From: Apium graveolens
Taxonomy: Eukaryota > Streptophyta > Magnoliopsida > Apiales > Apiaceae
Length of the DNA stretch: 64,000 bases
Assembly: GCF_009905375.1 (NCBI RefSeq)
Contig: NC_133649.1
Coordinates: 224,399,275-224,463,274 of the forward strand
Direction of reading: 5' to 3'
The translations under genes and the position numbers were made by a program. Of the stretch, positions 11,777-22,767 are shown piece after piece. The number at the start of each line of letters is the position of its first letter. Position 1 is the stretch's first letter. The notes under the pieces were generated by a model that worked only from the letters and a program-made list of their open reading frames with translations, was not told the DNA's origin and ran no database searches.

Positions 11777-12552
11777 TGTTGTGAATATGTTGTGAACTTG
11801 ATGATTTCATTAACAAAACACCTTAGTAGATTTAACTTAGTGAAAAATGTAGCACTCGACGGATAAGGAATATAGTCCCGACGGATGACTCAATATAGTC
11901 CTGACGGATGATGATTTATTATCCATCGAGTGAGTGGCTTATATAATAATAAGTCATGTAGCACATTTCTGCAAACACCTTTGTTTAGATTCTGTAGTAG
12001 CATATAAGTCATGTTGACTTTAATTAAATATGCAGAATAGGTTGATTAATTGTACATAGATGATGTCTTGTAATTCTGCATAAATAAAATAAAGTCAAGT
12101 GCCAGAAAGCTACCCGACGGATGATCAACAAGGCAACCCGACAGATGATCATGTACCCGACGGATAATCAATTCAAACATCTGTTGACAGTGACAACATA
12201 GTCACATGCGTCGAGTGTATGCAAAAGGAATGTGGAAGCCTATTCAACTGGGTTTTTGAGAACAAAGAAGCATTGCCATTTCCATGCTATTTTGAAGATA
12301 TTCAAAGATGCTGGAATAGAGTAATGAAGCAGCATAGTATTAGACTTGATAGGTTTTGTTTTATTATCTTGTCTTATTACTGTGTAATCTTGGTGATATA
12401 TAAACCAAGAGTAGAAATTAGAACAACAAGAAGACTAAGCAAGTATATTCTCAGAGAAACATTTGTAAGCTGAATTCTTAGCATTTCTCTGTAAGTTTAG
12501 TTGTTCTTATTTTGTAAGCAGCTGTGAGCAATTCAAGCTTCACATAGTTCTC

Positions 12553-12583
<31 letters not shown>

Positions 12584-12796
12584 GGTGGATACTTTCTAAT
12601 CCACTATAAAGTTTTAAATACTTGTGTTTTTATAACTTTGTGTTTTGATTCATATTTAACTTGTTGTTCCACACTTTGCAAATCAAAACACTGTCAGATA
12701 TATCTTAAGTTAGAACATTTTATATTTCTGAAAAAGGTTCAGGAATTCCATTCAACCCCCCTTCTGTAATTCTTGTTGCATTGTTAGGGATTAACA
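11777..12796 (+). repeat. 3' LTR of the SIRE-type Ty1/copia element
   Basis: It starts TGTTGTGAATATG immediately after the polypurine tract TTGGGGGAGAT and ends GGGATTAACA, as SIRE-type LTRs do, including the CATTCAACCCCCC run shortly before the end. Length is 1020 bp. It contains a (TA)n tract at about 12556-12583, which may supply the TATA box, and several copies of the motif GACGGATGA. Confidence 0.8.
11852..12170. repeat. Dispersed GACGGAT motifs and an inverted repeat in the copia LTR
   Basis: CGACGGAT-type motifs lie near 11857, 11877, 11900, 12114, 12137 (one mismatch) and 12157. The first, CACTCGACGGATAA, is matched by its reverse complement with one mismatch at about 11920-11933 (TTATCCATCGAGTG), giving a possible hairpin with a loop of about 50 bases. 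The position in the upstream part of the LTR suggests a U3 enhancer-like array (inference). Confidence 0.65.
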
Positions 12797-13012
12797 CAAC
12801 TGCTCTTGGAGATGGCTATGGACGTTGTGTCGCACGGATGCAGGATGCGGGTTTCGACACCACGGGGCATACCTCTGAGGATTACATTCATGACCTCACG
12901 GCTTCTCAGCCTGGTCATCCGGTGGAGAATCCTTGAAGGCGGGGAATACCTCGTGATCGATGTAAAAGTCTTAATTTTCTGCTACTATCCTTTGAATTAT
13001 GATGTTCCTTGT
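12797..13012 (+). pseudogene. Possible retroelement ORF fragment
   Basis: In a single plus frame starting just after the copia LTR the translation contains GYGRCVARMQDAGFDTTG, then EDYIHDLTASQPGHPVENP, ended by a stop. I have the impression of a C-terminal tail of a retrotransposon accessory ORF (the putative plant transposon protein type), but no catalytic motif is visible and I am not sure. It lies between the copia LTR and the 3' side of the Tat-type element and may be the target into which the copia element inserted. Confidence 0.3.
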
Positions 13013-13019
13013 TGATGAT

Positions 13020-13675
13020 ACTTTGGCTGCTATGTTTTGATAATATTTTGTGTGATGTGCTTAGAGAGGTCTTTCGGCCTTAGACATTTATAATGCTTGT
13101 TATAATCCCACTTATTTTTAGCTGACCTATCTAGTTATAACCTTGTTCCTTTAAATTTTTACAATTTACTGTATGAAAAGGTTGACTCAGTTCCTAAAGG
13201 GATTGGTTTGTTTAACTTGCAGGTTGACGTTTTTTCTGTTAGTAATATCCCGAGAAATTTACATTGGTTGATGATTTGAGTCGTAATAGGAACATAAGCG
13301 TGAAATTTTCCAATTACTTTGTTCTTTTGGAGTCCATTATAACCTCGTTCGTCCTTGAGTTTGTTCATGTGATCCCTGCCATGTGTAATGTTCGATTGGA
13401 ATGTGCAAGTAACTTATGTATGGAAGAACCACCTATTATTCGTAATCTGGATCATTTCTTTGTTATTGTCTAGATTGTGATGATTTTTTTTAAAAGGATA
13501 GAGTAGGCGAATAATGAAAGATGTTGCTTCGTAAACTAACTTAGAAGCTTTCATTATCATAAATGAAATGTCCCTCGATGGGGAGCTCATAACGACCCTC
13601 ATTGCATCGATGGTTGGTTTTTGGAATGGCAGTTGTAGCCTTAAGGTTTCAAACATTACACATAAAAGTGAATTA
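13020..13675. other. Non-coding 3' region of the Tat-type element, boundary not resolved
   Basis: After the integrase frame ends near 13676 I find no copy of the LTR seen at 19315-19542 and no recognisable protein. Tat elements usually have a long untranslated stretch here. Small open frames on both strands look like chance. Confidence 0.35.
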
Positions 13676-14790
13676 CTGATAAAATTTCTTGAGATGAATG
13701 TCGTTCCAGGCGTTCTTGATTGGTTGACCGTCGAGGTGTGAGAGCTCGTAAGTCCCTACGCTGACAACCTACGACACTCGGTAAGGGCCTTCCCATGCTG
13801 GCATAAGTTTTCTTAAAACAATGGGCTGTGATGCAGCGGCATCTCGGAGGAAGAGGTCACCAACCCTGAAGTGCTTATTTTTGACTTTCTTGTTAAAGTA
13901 TTTTGCAGTCTTTTCCTGCTGTGCGATCATGCGGAGTCGAGACTCCTCTCTTGTTTCTTCGAGCAAGTCGTTGTGAAAGCGCAAGCCCTCGAGTGTGAAG
14001 GAAGGGTCGAAGACTTCGATCCTTGGGGAAATTAGGCTTATCTCGATGGGTAGGACGGCATCGATGCCATACGCGAAGCGGAAAGGAGTTTTGCCTGTTG
14101 CGCTTCGGGGAGTCGTCCTATAGGACCATAGAACAGTCGGGAGCTCATCAACCCAGCAACGGGGGATTTCTTTAATTCTTTTCTTTAAACCTTGTAGGAC
14201 GGTTCTATTCGTTACTTCTGCAAGCCCATTGGTCTGTGGGTACGCAACTGAGGCCTTGATGTGCTGGATTTTTAACTCTTCTAAATTTTTCTCAAACTGC
14301 GCCCCCACAAATTGCGTGCCATTGTCTGAAACTAAAATCCTTGGAATTCCAAAGCGAAATACTACATGTTCCATGAAAAACTCAATCATTTATTTCTCTC
14401 TGATCTTGGAAAGGGGTTTTGCCTCGACCCATTTTGTTGCATAATTCACTGCGACCACGATATATTGGCATTGATTTTTGGACTTTGGAAAGGGCCCTAC
14501 GATATATATCCCCCATTGGAAAAAGGGGCATGGGGCGAGTATCGAGTTGAGCTCAGTTATGGGTCGATGGCTTACGTTTCCATGTAGTTGTCATGCTTGG
14601 CATTTCTTAACATACTCCTCACAATCTTTATAAATTGTGGGCCAATATAGTCCTTGTCTGATGATCTTAAGGGCTAGGTTTTTTCCCCCGAGGTGTTCAC
14701 CACAAATACCCGTGTGTACTTCCACCATCGCTTGGTGAGCTTCTTCTGAAGTCAAATATCAGAGCAGCGGTTCAGATAGAGCGCGTCGAT
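13676..14790 (-). pseudogene. Integrase of Tat1
   Basis: The zinc-finger part is at about 14600-14790, with HLGGKNLALKIIRQG, YWPTIYKDC and the downstream CQACQ-like cysteines, though with a stop. The catalytic core follows: WGIDIVGPFP near 14500 and, in the open frame 14389-13769, ILVSDNGTQF and YPQTNGLAEV, the second Asp and Glu regions of the D,D-35-E triad. The C-terminal part ends PAWEGPYRVS and, in a shifted frame, TYELSHLDGQPIKNAWN and HLKKFY to 13676. The core is nearly complete, but the zinc-finger stop and the late frameshift make it non-functional. Confidence 0.8.
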
Positions 14791-15165
14791 ACAGCGACGA
14801 GCCGATTACACAGTAGTTTCTTGCCTTAAACATGAGTGAGCGAGCCTCGCTTTTCCCGTCGGGGAGTTTGCTGTCGATGATATAGTCGAGGAATGGCTTT
14901 CGCCAGTCGGGGCTATCCTGGATCTGGTTGACAGATAATTCATCGATGGCAGGGGCCGTTAAGACGTTAACATATACCGGATCGAGATTGACAAGGAAAT
15001 TGGAGGATGCTAACTTGGCAAGGGAATATGCCCACTGGTTTTCTTCTCTATCAATATTCGAGAGTTTCTACGAAGGGAATTTCTTAAGTAGTTCTTGTGT
15101 CCGTGCCAGGTATTGAGCCATTCTTTCATTATGTGCCTTGAACTCCCCGCTTATTTGTTTAGAGA

Positions 15166-15530
15166 CTAGCTGTGAGTCTCGAATATGTCAATAATCTCGG
15201 CCTCGAGGTTCGCCACCAATTTTAAGCCGGCGATAAGTGCCTCATATTCGGCAACATTATTTGTAGCTGGGAACTCGAATTTTAGAGCTTGTTGGATTTT
15301 AAATTCTTCCGGGCTGATTAAGATAATTCCCGCTCCTCCGGAGTCAGCGGTCGAGGATCCGTCGACAAACAACAACCATGTTCTTAAATGATTTTTGTCG
15401 GGATTCTTTGCTTTGGCTTGGAATTGACATTCGGCAATAAAATTCGAAAGGACCTGGGCTCTGATCGCAGTTCGAGGCTTATACTCGATGTAGAATTGAC
15501 TTAGTTCGATGGTCCACACAGCGAGTCTGC
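15166..15530 (-). pseudogene. Second (archaeal-type) RNase H of Tat1
   Basis: In the frame of 15615-15166 the translation runs TWLLFVDGSSTADSGGAGI, then NNVAEYEALIAGLKLV, matching the aRH domain that Tat elements carry besides their own RNase H. The first catalytic Asp (FVDGS) and the Glu in AEYEAL are present. The reading ends near 15166 with a stop just after IIDIFETHS, where an intact copy would continue into the rest of the domain and the linker to integrase. Confidence 0.8.
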
Positions 15531-15908
15531 CCGTCATGTCAGGCTTGTGTAGGATCCTCTTCAGAGGTTGATTCGTGAGCACATGAATTTCCCTCGCCTG
15601 GAAGTAATGTCGCAATTTTCGGTTGGCGATACTAGGGCATAGACTAGTTTCTCTACCTGCGGATATCTAACCTCCGCGTCTCGAAGTGAGTGACTAATGT
15701 AGTACGCCGGGATTTCTTTTCCCTCGTCAACCCGAACTAGTACTGTCGCGACGGTTTCATCGGAGGCTGAGAGATATACCCGCAATGATTCGCCTGGTAA
15801 GGGTCGAGTAAGGATGGGTGGATTTTTAAGGAATGCTTTTAACTCAGAGAAGTTCTTTTCACATTCATCGTTCCATTCGAAGTGTGAGGATTTGGAAACT
15901 TTTTTCAT
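15531..15908 (-). pseudogene. RNase H of Tat1
   Basis: The open frame 15908-15561 contains HFEWNDECEKNFSELKAFL (RT thumb/tether), PGESLRVYLSASDETV, YYISHSLRDAEVRYPQVEKLVYALV. This is the usual Ty3/gypsy RNase H start with the catalytic Ser-Ala-Ser variant typical of Tat. It then shifts frame near 15610 into the frame of 15615-15166, so a one- or two-base indel breaks the polyprotein. The following RHYFQAREIHVLTNQPL segment continues the domain. Confidence 0.75.
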
Positions 15909-15979
15909 TGCTGAGAAAAAGGGGAGGCATCTTTTTGATGACTGGGGAATAAACCTTCGAAGTGCGGTGATACAACTAG

Positions 15980-16951
15980 TTAGTTTCTGTAAATCCTAAA
16001 CGGATTTTGGATTCTCCATTTCCAAGATTGCTTTTGTCTGAGAGGGATCTGCCTCGATACCTCTTTGGGTAACTAAAAAACCAAGGAATTTCCCCACAGT
16101 AAGACCGAACGAGCACTTAGCTGGGTTTAGCCGCATATTATTTTTTCTCGCGTTTTCAAATGTTTCGCGAAGGTCGGACACATGGTCGGAAGAAAGCTTC
16201 GACTTTGTAATCATGTCATCGACATATATCAGCATATTTCTCCCGATCTGTGAGCCGAATATTTTATCCATCATCTGTTGAAAAGTGGCCCCGCATTGAC
16301 TAAATCGAAAGGCATCACTCGGTAGCCGAAGAATCCCCGGTGTGTGATGAATGCAGTATGCTGCCAATCTTGGGAGTCCATTTTAATCTGGTTGTACCCC
16401 GAAAAGGCGTCCATAAAAGAGAGGAGTTCATTTCCCGATGTCGTATCAATGAGTTGATCGATGTTTGGCAGTGGGTAAAAGTCTTTAGGGGAAGCCTTAT
16501 TCACGTCTGAGTAATCAATGCATATTCTCCATTTCCCATTGCTTTTCTTGACCAGCACTACATTCGAGATCCATGTGAGGAATTGCACTGGTTCGATAAA
16601 GTCGGCCTCGAGTAACCTGTCAATATCTTGATCGATAGCTGCTCTCTTCTCGGCAAAGAATGTTCGGTGTTTCTGCCTTACTGGCCTGATGCTTTTGCTG
16701 ATGTGTAAAGAGTGTCGAGCGATGACCTCCGGGATTCCGGGCATGTTCTTGGGATCCCAGGCAAAAATGTCAGAGAATTCACGAATAAGGTCCGTGATAT
16801 CTTTCTTTAATAGCTCAGGGAGGTTTTTGCCAATCCTTGTAGTTTTCTCAGAGTTTCCTTCAAATACTTCAATTTCTTCGCTTTCTTTGAAAGGAGAGCA
16901 GGAGTTGCTGGTAGGCGGATCAACGAGGGCTCTGAGGTCGATGTCGAGCAC
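15980..16951 (-). pseudogene. Reverse transcriptase of Tat1
   Basis: Two overlapping frames cover the domain. Frame 16951-16271 has FAWDPKNMPGI, the VLVKKSNGKWRICIDY block and SFMDAFSGYNQI. Frame 16367-15996 has FQQMMDKIFGSQIGRNMLIYVDDMI, with the catalytic YVDD near 16220. The two frames overlap around 16300, where a frameshift separates the LIDxxSGNxLLSFMDA region from the catalytic loop. The key residues are there but the enzyme cannot be made as one chain. Confidence 0.85.
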
Positions 16952-16970
16952 TTGATTGACCTCTAATTCC

Positions 16971-17528
16971 TCATCTGTTATTTTTTTTTGGAGATACCGT
17001 GGTTAAGTAGCACTGTCTTACTGTTGCTTGGTCACCGGTCATTTCTCCTACGCCAAAGTCTGTGGGGAATTTCATTTTTAAATGGGAGATAGACGTTATA
17101 GCTCGCAGTGCGGTGATTGTTGTTCGCACCAATATGGCGTTGAAATTAGAGGAGGCACTGATCACATGAAACTTGACCATCTTCCAAACTTGGCACGGTG
17201 GAGAGCCAAAAAGTACTGGCATGTCGATAGTTCCTACCACATGGACCTCATTTCCTGTGAAACCATACAAAGGCGTTCGAGAGTTCTCAAGTCTTCAATC
17301 ATCGATGTCCATTCGGGAGAAAGCATGATGATATAGGACGTCGATGGAGCTACCATTATCAACTAGAATTTTCTTAACTGTGTTGTTTCCCACACGCGTG
17401 GTAATAACAAGGGCATCCTGGTGACCTTCGATGAGACCGGGACGGTAATCGTCATCGGAGAAAGAGATGACCGGCGAGGGATTAGCGTTTGGCTGTCGAG
17501 GGATTGATATTAAAAACTTCTCGAGCAT
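16971..17528 (-). pseudogene. Aspartic protease region of Tat1
   Basis: Frame 17528-17295 reads ISFSDDDYRPGLIEGHQDALV, then KKILVDNGSSIDVLYHHAF, where DNGSS is the Tat version of the retropepsin D-T/S-G active-site motif. It continues in another frame (17270-16971) as MYGFTGNEVHVVGTIDMPV, the normal downstream flap region of these proteases. A frameshift at about 17280-17295 breaks it. Confidence 0.8.
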
Positions 17529-17727
17529 AAAGCTTGCGAGAGTTGTGAGAGAGGCCCTCGGCGGCTATACTGCCAAAGATGACGTCGATTACTCGGTCGT
17601 CCTCATCTCGATGGTGGCGTCTGGGCGCATCATCTTGTTGCACATACTGGACAAGCTATCCCCGACAAATATTTCCTTCGATGAGGTTGTCGAGTTGAAA
17701 GCATTGTTCTGTTGTATGGCCGGTGTC

Positions 17728-19151
17728 TTAATGATAATCACAATATCTGGAGCTTGGGGGTCTTCCAGATTTCATGGGTCTTGGAGGACGGTAGTCTGGT
17801 TCCATTTTTAATACTGCTAAAATTGTTGCCTTTTCGGTATTGAGTTTAGTAAATTCTTTCTCAGATCGATTAGGGGGTTGCCAATCCCTTTCTCTTCTAT
17901 CCCTCAGAGGGTGGTCAGTTGCACGCGACGGTGGTGATTGGCGACATTCTCGGCGCCTTTTACGCGTGGGAGATCGTGGACTATAGCTACGCCGTCGTTC
18001 ATATTTTGACGCCCGCCGAGGAGATTGTAAGCAGCTTACTGCTTCTTGGAGCATCATGCGATGTTCTATAATCTGAAATGCGGCTTGAAGGGTTTTTGGC
18101 CTTTTTCAAAAATTTCCTCTAGAAATAGCCCATGTCTAGATTTATCAATGCCTGCTGTCAGGAAATTGACGGCCATCTGCTCTATCAAGTCCGGAATTTC
18201 CGTTATCTCTTCTCTGAACCGAGTTAGGAAACTTCGGAGGTTTTCACCGAAATGTTGGTGCATTGTCATCAAGGACGTTGTGACTTTGATTTCTTTGTAG
18301 TTACTGGAGAATTGTGCTTGGAACTTTCTCTTTAGGGTTGTCCATGAGTCGATTGACCGAGGGGGTAGATTGTTGTACCATCGAAGGGATGTGCCCTGGA
18401 GGCATGTGGAGAAAAATTGACAACGGGCGATTTCTGAGTAGCCGAAGAAGGCCATGCGGCCGTCGAAGGTGTTAAGAAATGCTAACGGGTCAGAAGATTC
18501 GTCGAAATGATCGAGGGCAGGAGCGCGTGCTTTCTCGAGGACCAACGGCAGGGGGCTCTCAGAGACAGTTTCGAATCCTGACTGATTTCGCATTATGGTG
18601 CGCATTTGAGCGATTTCCTCTTGCATTTTGGCAAATTCTTCATGGGAGATGGACACTGTGAATTCGGTTCGCTGGGAGACATCGACAGACGATACTGTGC
18701 GCTTTCGACGCTCGTGCGGCTGTGAGTATGTTGACTCTGCTGATGGTTCATATTCGTACTCGGCGTCATCATCTTCATCGTAAAGCTCATTATCTTGCCC
18801 CTGGTTCTGAATTGACGCTTGCTGGAGTTCTCGGCAGAGAAGATGAATTTCACGCTGTCGCTCAAGCTTGGCTTGGAGCATTCGAGTCTCATGTTCTAGG
18901 AACTCAAGTTCTTCATCTGAGTAAGACAGCTCTTCCGGGTCTTCCTTGTCTTGAGCCTTTAGCCTTTCTCTCTTTTCGAGATGGAGTCGCATGTCACTTG
19001 AGAGAACCTTTTTGCCTTTGGATGTCTGGACTCTTAAACGCTGATTTGATTTGAACTTTCTCTTCTTGTCTCTTTGATCTGCATCTTTCAAGTTCACCGA
19101 CTGATCATGGGAAGCACCTTCCGGTGGAGGAAATAAATATTTCGGTTTCAA
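17728..19151 (-). pseudogene. gag of Tat1
   Basis: The main frame 19151-18066 gives 361 residues beginning MKPKYLFPPPEG. It has a long charged, coiled-coil-like N-terminal half (Lys/Glu/Arg-rich, residues about 40-130) and the retrotransposon gag core in the C-terminal half (DPLAFLNTFDGRM, TSLRWYNNLPPRSIDSW, LKRKFQAQF, SLMTMHQHFGENLRSFLTRF). A stop near 18066 separates it from an Arg/Ser-rich tail (18057-17728, including RRRSYSPRSPTRKRRR), likely the nucleic-acid-binding part. The first ATG at 19151 lies about 140 bases after the PBS, so I take it as the start. Confidence 0.8.
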
Positions 19152-19295
19152 TGTTGATTGTTTGGGTGGCTATTGACCATCGTGGGTCGGGGGGTCGGCG
19201 GCAATTTCTGCCGTCAACTAATTTACCTGAGTTGGTCTGGCTGTTTCCGGATCAATTTCTTCCACAATCATATCTCAGTTGGATCTGTAGAGTAA

Positions 19296-19312
19296 AACTC
19301 CTTCTAGCACCA
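19296..19312 (-). other. Putative primer-binding site of Tat1
   Basis: The minus strand reads TGGTGCTAGAAGGAGTT just inside the LTR edge CATATCA. I cannot say which tRNA it would pair with. Confidence 0.5.
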
Positions 19313-19314
19313 AA

Positions 19315-19542
19315 TGATATGCCTTAATAATAATAATAACAACTAAGACTAATCTTTAAGGAGATATTTTCTTTACTCAATTAGTCCAACCCCTTAAAAT
19401 GAGGTTATTGTCTTATATTTATACTAAGTCTCAAATGGTCTATCTTTTATAAATGGGCCTTCTTAGGCTTTACATTATATTCCATAATTATCCTAATTGT
19501 GATTCCTTCTGGTTTTGTCTTCTTTCAGTCCATGGTCCAACA
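19315..19542 (-). repeat. Putative compact 5' LTR of Tat1 (about 228 bp)
   Basis: On the minus strand the segment starts TGTTGGACCATGG, has a TATA-like TATAAATATAAG, and ends GGCATATCA before the PBS. Its ends fit TG...CA. The assignment depends on position and ends alone, as no second copy was found. Confidence 0.5.
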
Positions 19543-20070
19543 GTTTCCAACTAAAACAACCTAGACAGATAATTTGGATGTCCCCAGTTACCTGAGTTAT
19601 TCTCTTCTTCCGGACATAGTAATTGAGTTTATTCTCTAATCATTACTGAGTTTCGTTAAACAAACCTAACTAAGCTTACTAAGATTTCTCATGTACCTGG
19701 GCCTTGGGGTATCTACTCTCTACTTTGCAAGGGAAAATCAGGCAATGGTCCCTTGAATTCATTATATTAAAAAGTCTTTTCAGCAGCAAATCCATCTTAA
19801 GTTTTTCGGGGGGCTTCATTATATAAAATGCAGCTAATTAGGGTGGGGTTTTTTGTAGTCATTTGAAATAGAGTGCTTACATGCATAATGACTTGGTTTT
19901 GGAAATCCGAAACTCCTTATAGTCACTACTCGGCTCACTGAAAAAGCACTAGATATAGTTTTTTTGGGGACAAATATCGAAATCAGCGGAGGTTTACAAT
20001 ATACTCCCTCAGTCCTAAATAATACTCGTATCTGCCAAAGTTACTACAAAGGATATTTTGCCTATGAGAT
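19543..20070. other. Intergenic, nothing assignable
   Basis: AT-rich sequence between the Tat1 LTR and the NLR pseudogene. At 20002-20016 there is TACTCCCTCAGTCCT, resembling a Stowaway MITE end, but no partner inverted repeat was seen. Confidence 0.4.
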
Positions 20071-20074
20071 ATAA

Positions 20075-20766
20075 AACCTTGGAACCAGATGAATATTGCA
20101 TTTCCAAACCAAAAGAACGGTAGTAGGATCATCATAACCACGAGAAACACAAAAGTTGTAGAGACATTAGATAACAAAGGTTTTTGCCATCAACTCCGCT
20201 TTTCAAGGGAAGAGGAGAGCTGGCAATTGTTCTGTAAGACAGGACAACCAACAAACAAAAATCTGGAGATGGTAGAGAAATGTCGAGGTTTACCACTTGC
20301 AATCGTGGTACTGAGCGGCCTATTTTTTGCATAAGAGCTATGACTATTGGTTAGAGGTGAAAGAGTATATACGGAGACATTTGAAGGATGAATTGAAGAA
20401 ATACTAAGATTGAGTTATGAGAGATTGTTTTCTTTACGTTGCAAGATTCCCGGAAGGCCATGTGATTCGTGTTGAAAGTTTGAAGCTTTTATGGATTGCA
20501 GAAGAATTCATATCAAAAAATGACGAAAAAGATGGAGTAGCCCTGGAGGATTTGATCAAGGATTATCTCAATGAGCTAATTAATAGGAAATTGATTTAGA
20601 TTGGAATGAAGCAGTTGAATGGAAAGGTTTCAAAATGCCAGATCAACGATCTTCTACGTGATCTTGCCACAAACCAAGCACAAGACCACAAGTTGTTGGT
20701 TATTTTCGAGTCAAGAGTAAACAATCACACCCGATTGTTGGAAGAACAACTACGTCATGTTACTTA
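20075..20766 (+). pseudogene. NB-ARC (CC-type NLR) disease-resistance pseudogene fragment
   Basis: The first frame (20089-20334) carries three NB-ARC motifs in order: NGSRIIITTRN (RNBS-B), LRFSREEESWQLF (RNBS-C) and EKCRGLPLAIVVLSG (GLPL). A frameshift follows, then YDYWLEVKEYIRRHL and ILRLSYE in other frames. After a small deletion the frame 20417-20599 has RDCFLYVARFPEGHVI (RNBS-D) and LLWIAEEFI. A stop at 20597-20599 precedes KCQINDLLRDLA, the MHD-region equivalent. The P-loop, kinase-2 and coiled-coil parts are missing upstream, and only vague LRR-like remnants (LLELRFDAYHLHLP) follow to about 21200. It is RPP13-like by motif wording and cannot be functional. Confidence 0.85.
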
Positions 20767-20769
20767 AAA

Positions 20770-22357
20770 TAGAATTTATGGGTACTTCAAATTACTTGAA
20801 CTTAGATTTGATGCATATCATTTGCATTTACCGGCGGTGCTTAATGTAAGTGGTAAAGTCGAATCAATGGAAATGAAGTTGACGTACCAGATTTTAAAAT
20901 TTCAAACTGTTAGATATAAGATTATGATAAGTGTATCCGCATAATGGCCAGAATTGCAAAATAGCTGATGCTTAAAAAAATATCGTCAATATTTTGATAC
21001 TAGTCGAGGCTTAACAAAAAAAATTACTGAATTTTAACTAAAAACTATGATTTTAATGGAAAAAAATTTACCAGAACAGTTGATGAAATTAAAAGATTTC
21101 GAAGATCAGGAAGTTGAGGATGGGGATGTCAAACAATGGATTGTAAAAAATTGAAGAAGATTAGGGTAAAAGTAGAACGTTTAGGGGGCGAAGAACCCAC
21201 AACTTTGATTTTCAAATTTAGCTAATATGTCACGTAATGATGTATCACATTGTTTAGTTCTTCTATTAATTAAGAATTATAGAGAAGATAGTGTATTTTA
21301 ATCGGGAATTTATTGAATGTGTCCCAAATTAATAAATCACTTTATAAAAATATCCCACTTTATTAAAAATTATTCATATATTCTATAGTTAAAATTTAAC
21401 TTATATATAACCACTTTATATATATATATAAATTATAAAATTAATATATATCTATCAAATATTACCAGAATACCTTGATATATGTATTTTTAACCATTTT
21501 GTTTAAATAAGTCTATTAGGCCTCTGGCTCTATAGTAAGTACACTGAGCTCATTACTGGTGGTTAGTATATCATGCTTTTAACTACTTGGCAGGAAAACA
21601 TTAAAATTAACCTATATACTCTATTAATTCTATTTTTAATAAAATAATTATAATTTACTATAAATGAAATACTGTGCAAGTAATTAAAATAATAATTTTT
21701 GTGGACTTTTATTTAAGTGCAACTAATAGTTCTAAATATTTTTTGGTTTATGATAAATAATAATAATAATTTAATTTGAAGCTTATATTTTATTACTAAA
21801 TTATAAAAATTAAGGATATAAATGTCTTTTAAATATATATAGTAGTAAAATTAATCATGATTAACTTTAAATTAAAAATAATATTTGATTTAGGATATAT
21901 TTCTAACTAAAGATAAAAATAGGACATATTTGTAAAGAAGCTTTTGAAATAGGACATATTAGAAGAAAAAAAACCTTTCTAATTTTTCTCCTGCTTATAT
22001 TTTCTCGGATTTAGAAAACAGAAATAGTAATTATTTGTCCCAAAAGTATATCAATGTACAAATAAATCAGATGTATGAATGAATACATAACAGATTACTG
22101 GATGAAGAAACCCCTTTCAAAATAAAATTTATTTCATAGAGTCAGCTGCTACAAGCATAACCAAAAACAAAACAAAAGCAAAGCATAGTATGTTAATTTC
22201 TCAGATTTGAAATCACACACACAAAAACAAGAAAAGATGATTTCGTGTGTGCAACTTCATCATTCAATTCAACTTGAAACACAAAAGATGGTTGATGCAA
22301 CTCGCAATTGAAAGATCTGAATAAGGTAAAATTCCATCTATATTTCATTTTGATAAT

Positions 22358-22396
<39 letters not shown>

Positions 22397-22767
22397 CAAC
22401 ATGATGTGTATATCTTAGCCCCCACAATTATACATTTAATATGTATACCTTGAATCCCACAATTATAATTTTCTCGTTGTCTTCCCTTGTGTTCAAACTA
22501 GCATCTGTACTAGATACCCAAGTTTGATAGTTAATGTACACTCATCAACAAACTTGCCCCTTGCCAACTAGATGAGAGGACTAATTCATCTCAAGTTTGT
22601 AGGTAGATGAACTGCAGACTAATCATTCTCATCAACAAAACTTTACCCCTTCCAAAGTACTTTTGATAATGTACACTATCACCAGATTCAGAGCAGCAGA
22701 TATATTGATTTCCTGCTTCTCAACATTTTAATCCTTGTTTGCTTCAGTTGTTCTCGTCGTTGCCACT
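20770..22767. other. AT-rich intergenic region
   Basis: Apart from faint LRR-like remnants before 21200, I see no coding pattern. An (AT)n microsatellite lies at about 22361-22394. Confidence 0.5.

Larger units (their letters stand above)
13676..19542 (-). mobile_element. Tat-lineage Ty3/gypsy retrotransposon (Tat1), coding-defective
   Basis: Read on the minus strand from 19542 there is a short LTR, a PBS, gag (19151-17728), protease (17528-16971), reverse transcriptase (16951-15980), RNase H (15908-15540), a second archaeal-type RNase H (15530-15166) and integrase (14790-13676). A second RNase H between RNase H and integrase is a hallmark of the Tat group. Several frameshifts and stops separate the parts. 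No 3' LTR is seen to the left, so the element is truncated or its far end has been replaced. Confidence 0.85.

Noticed and set aside
20001..20030. Stowaway MITE start (TACTCCCTCAGTCC)
   Set aside because: No matching inverted end or TA duplication found within the expected distance; the NLR fragment follows directly.
22359..22395. AT microsatellite as a replication origin or cruciform of interest
   Set aside because: Simple (AT)n tracts are common in plant intergenic DNA; no other signal supports a role.
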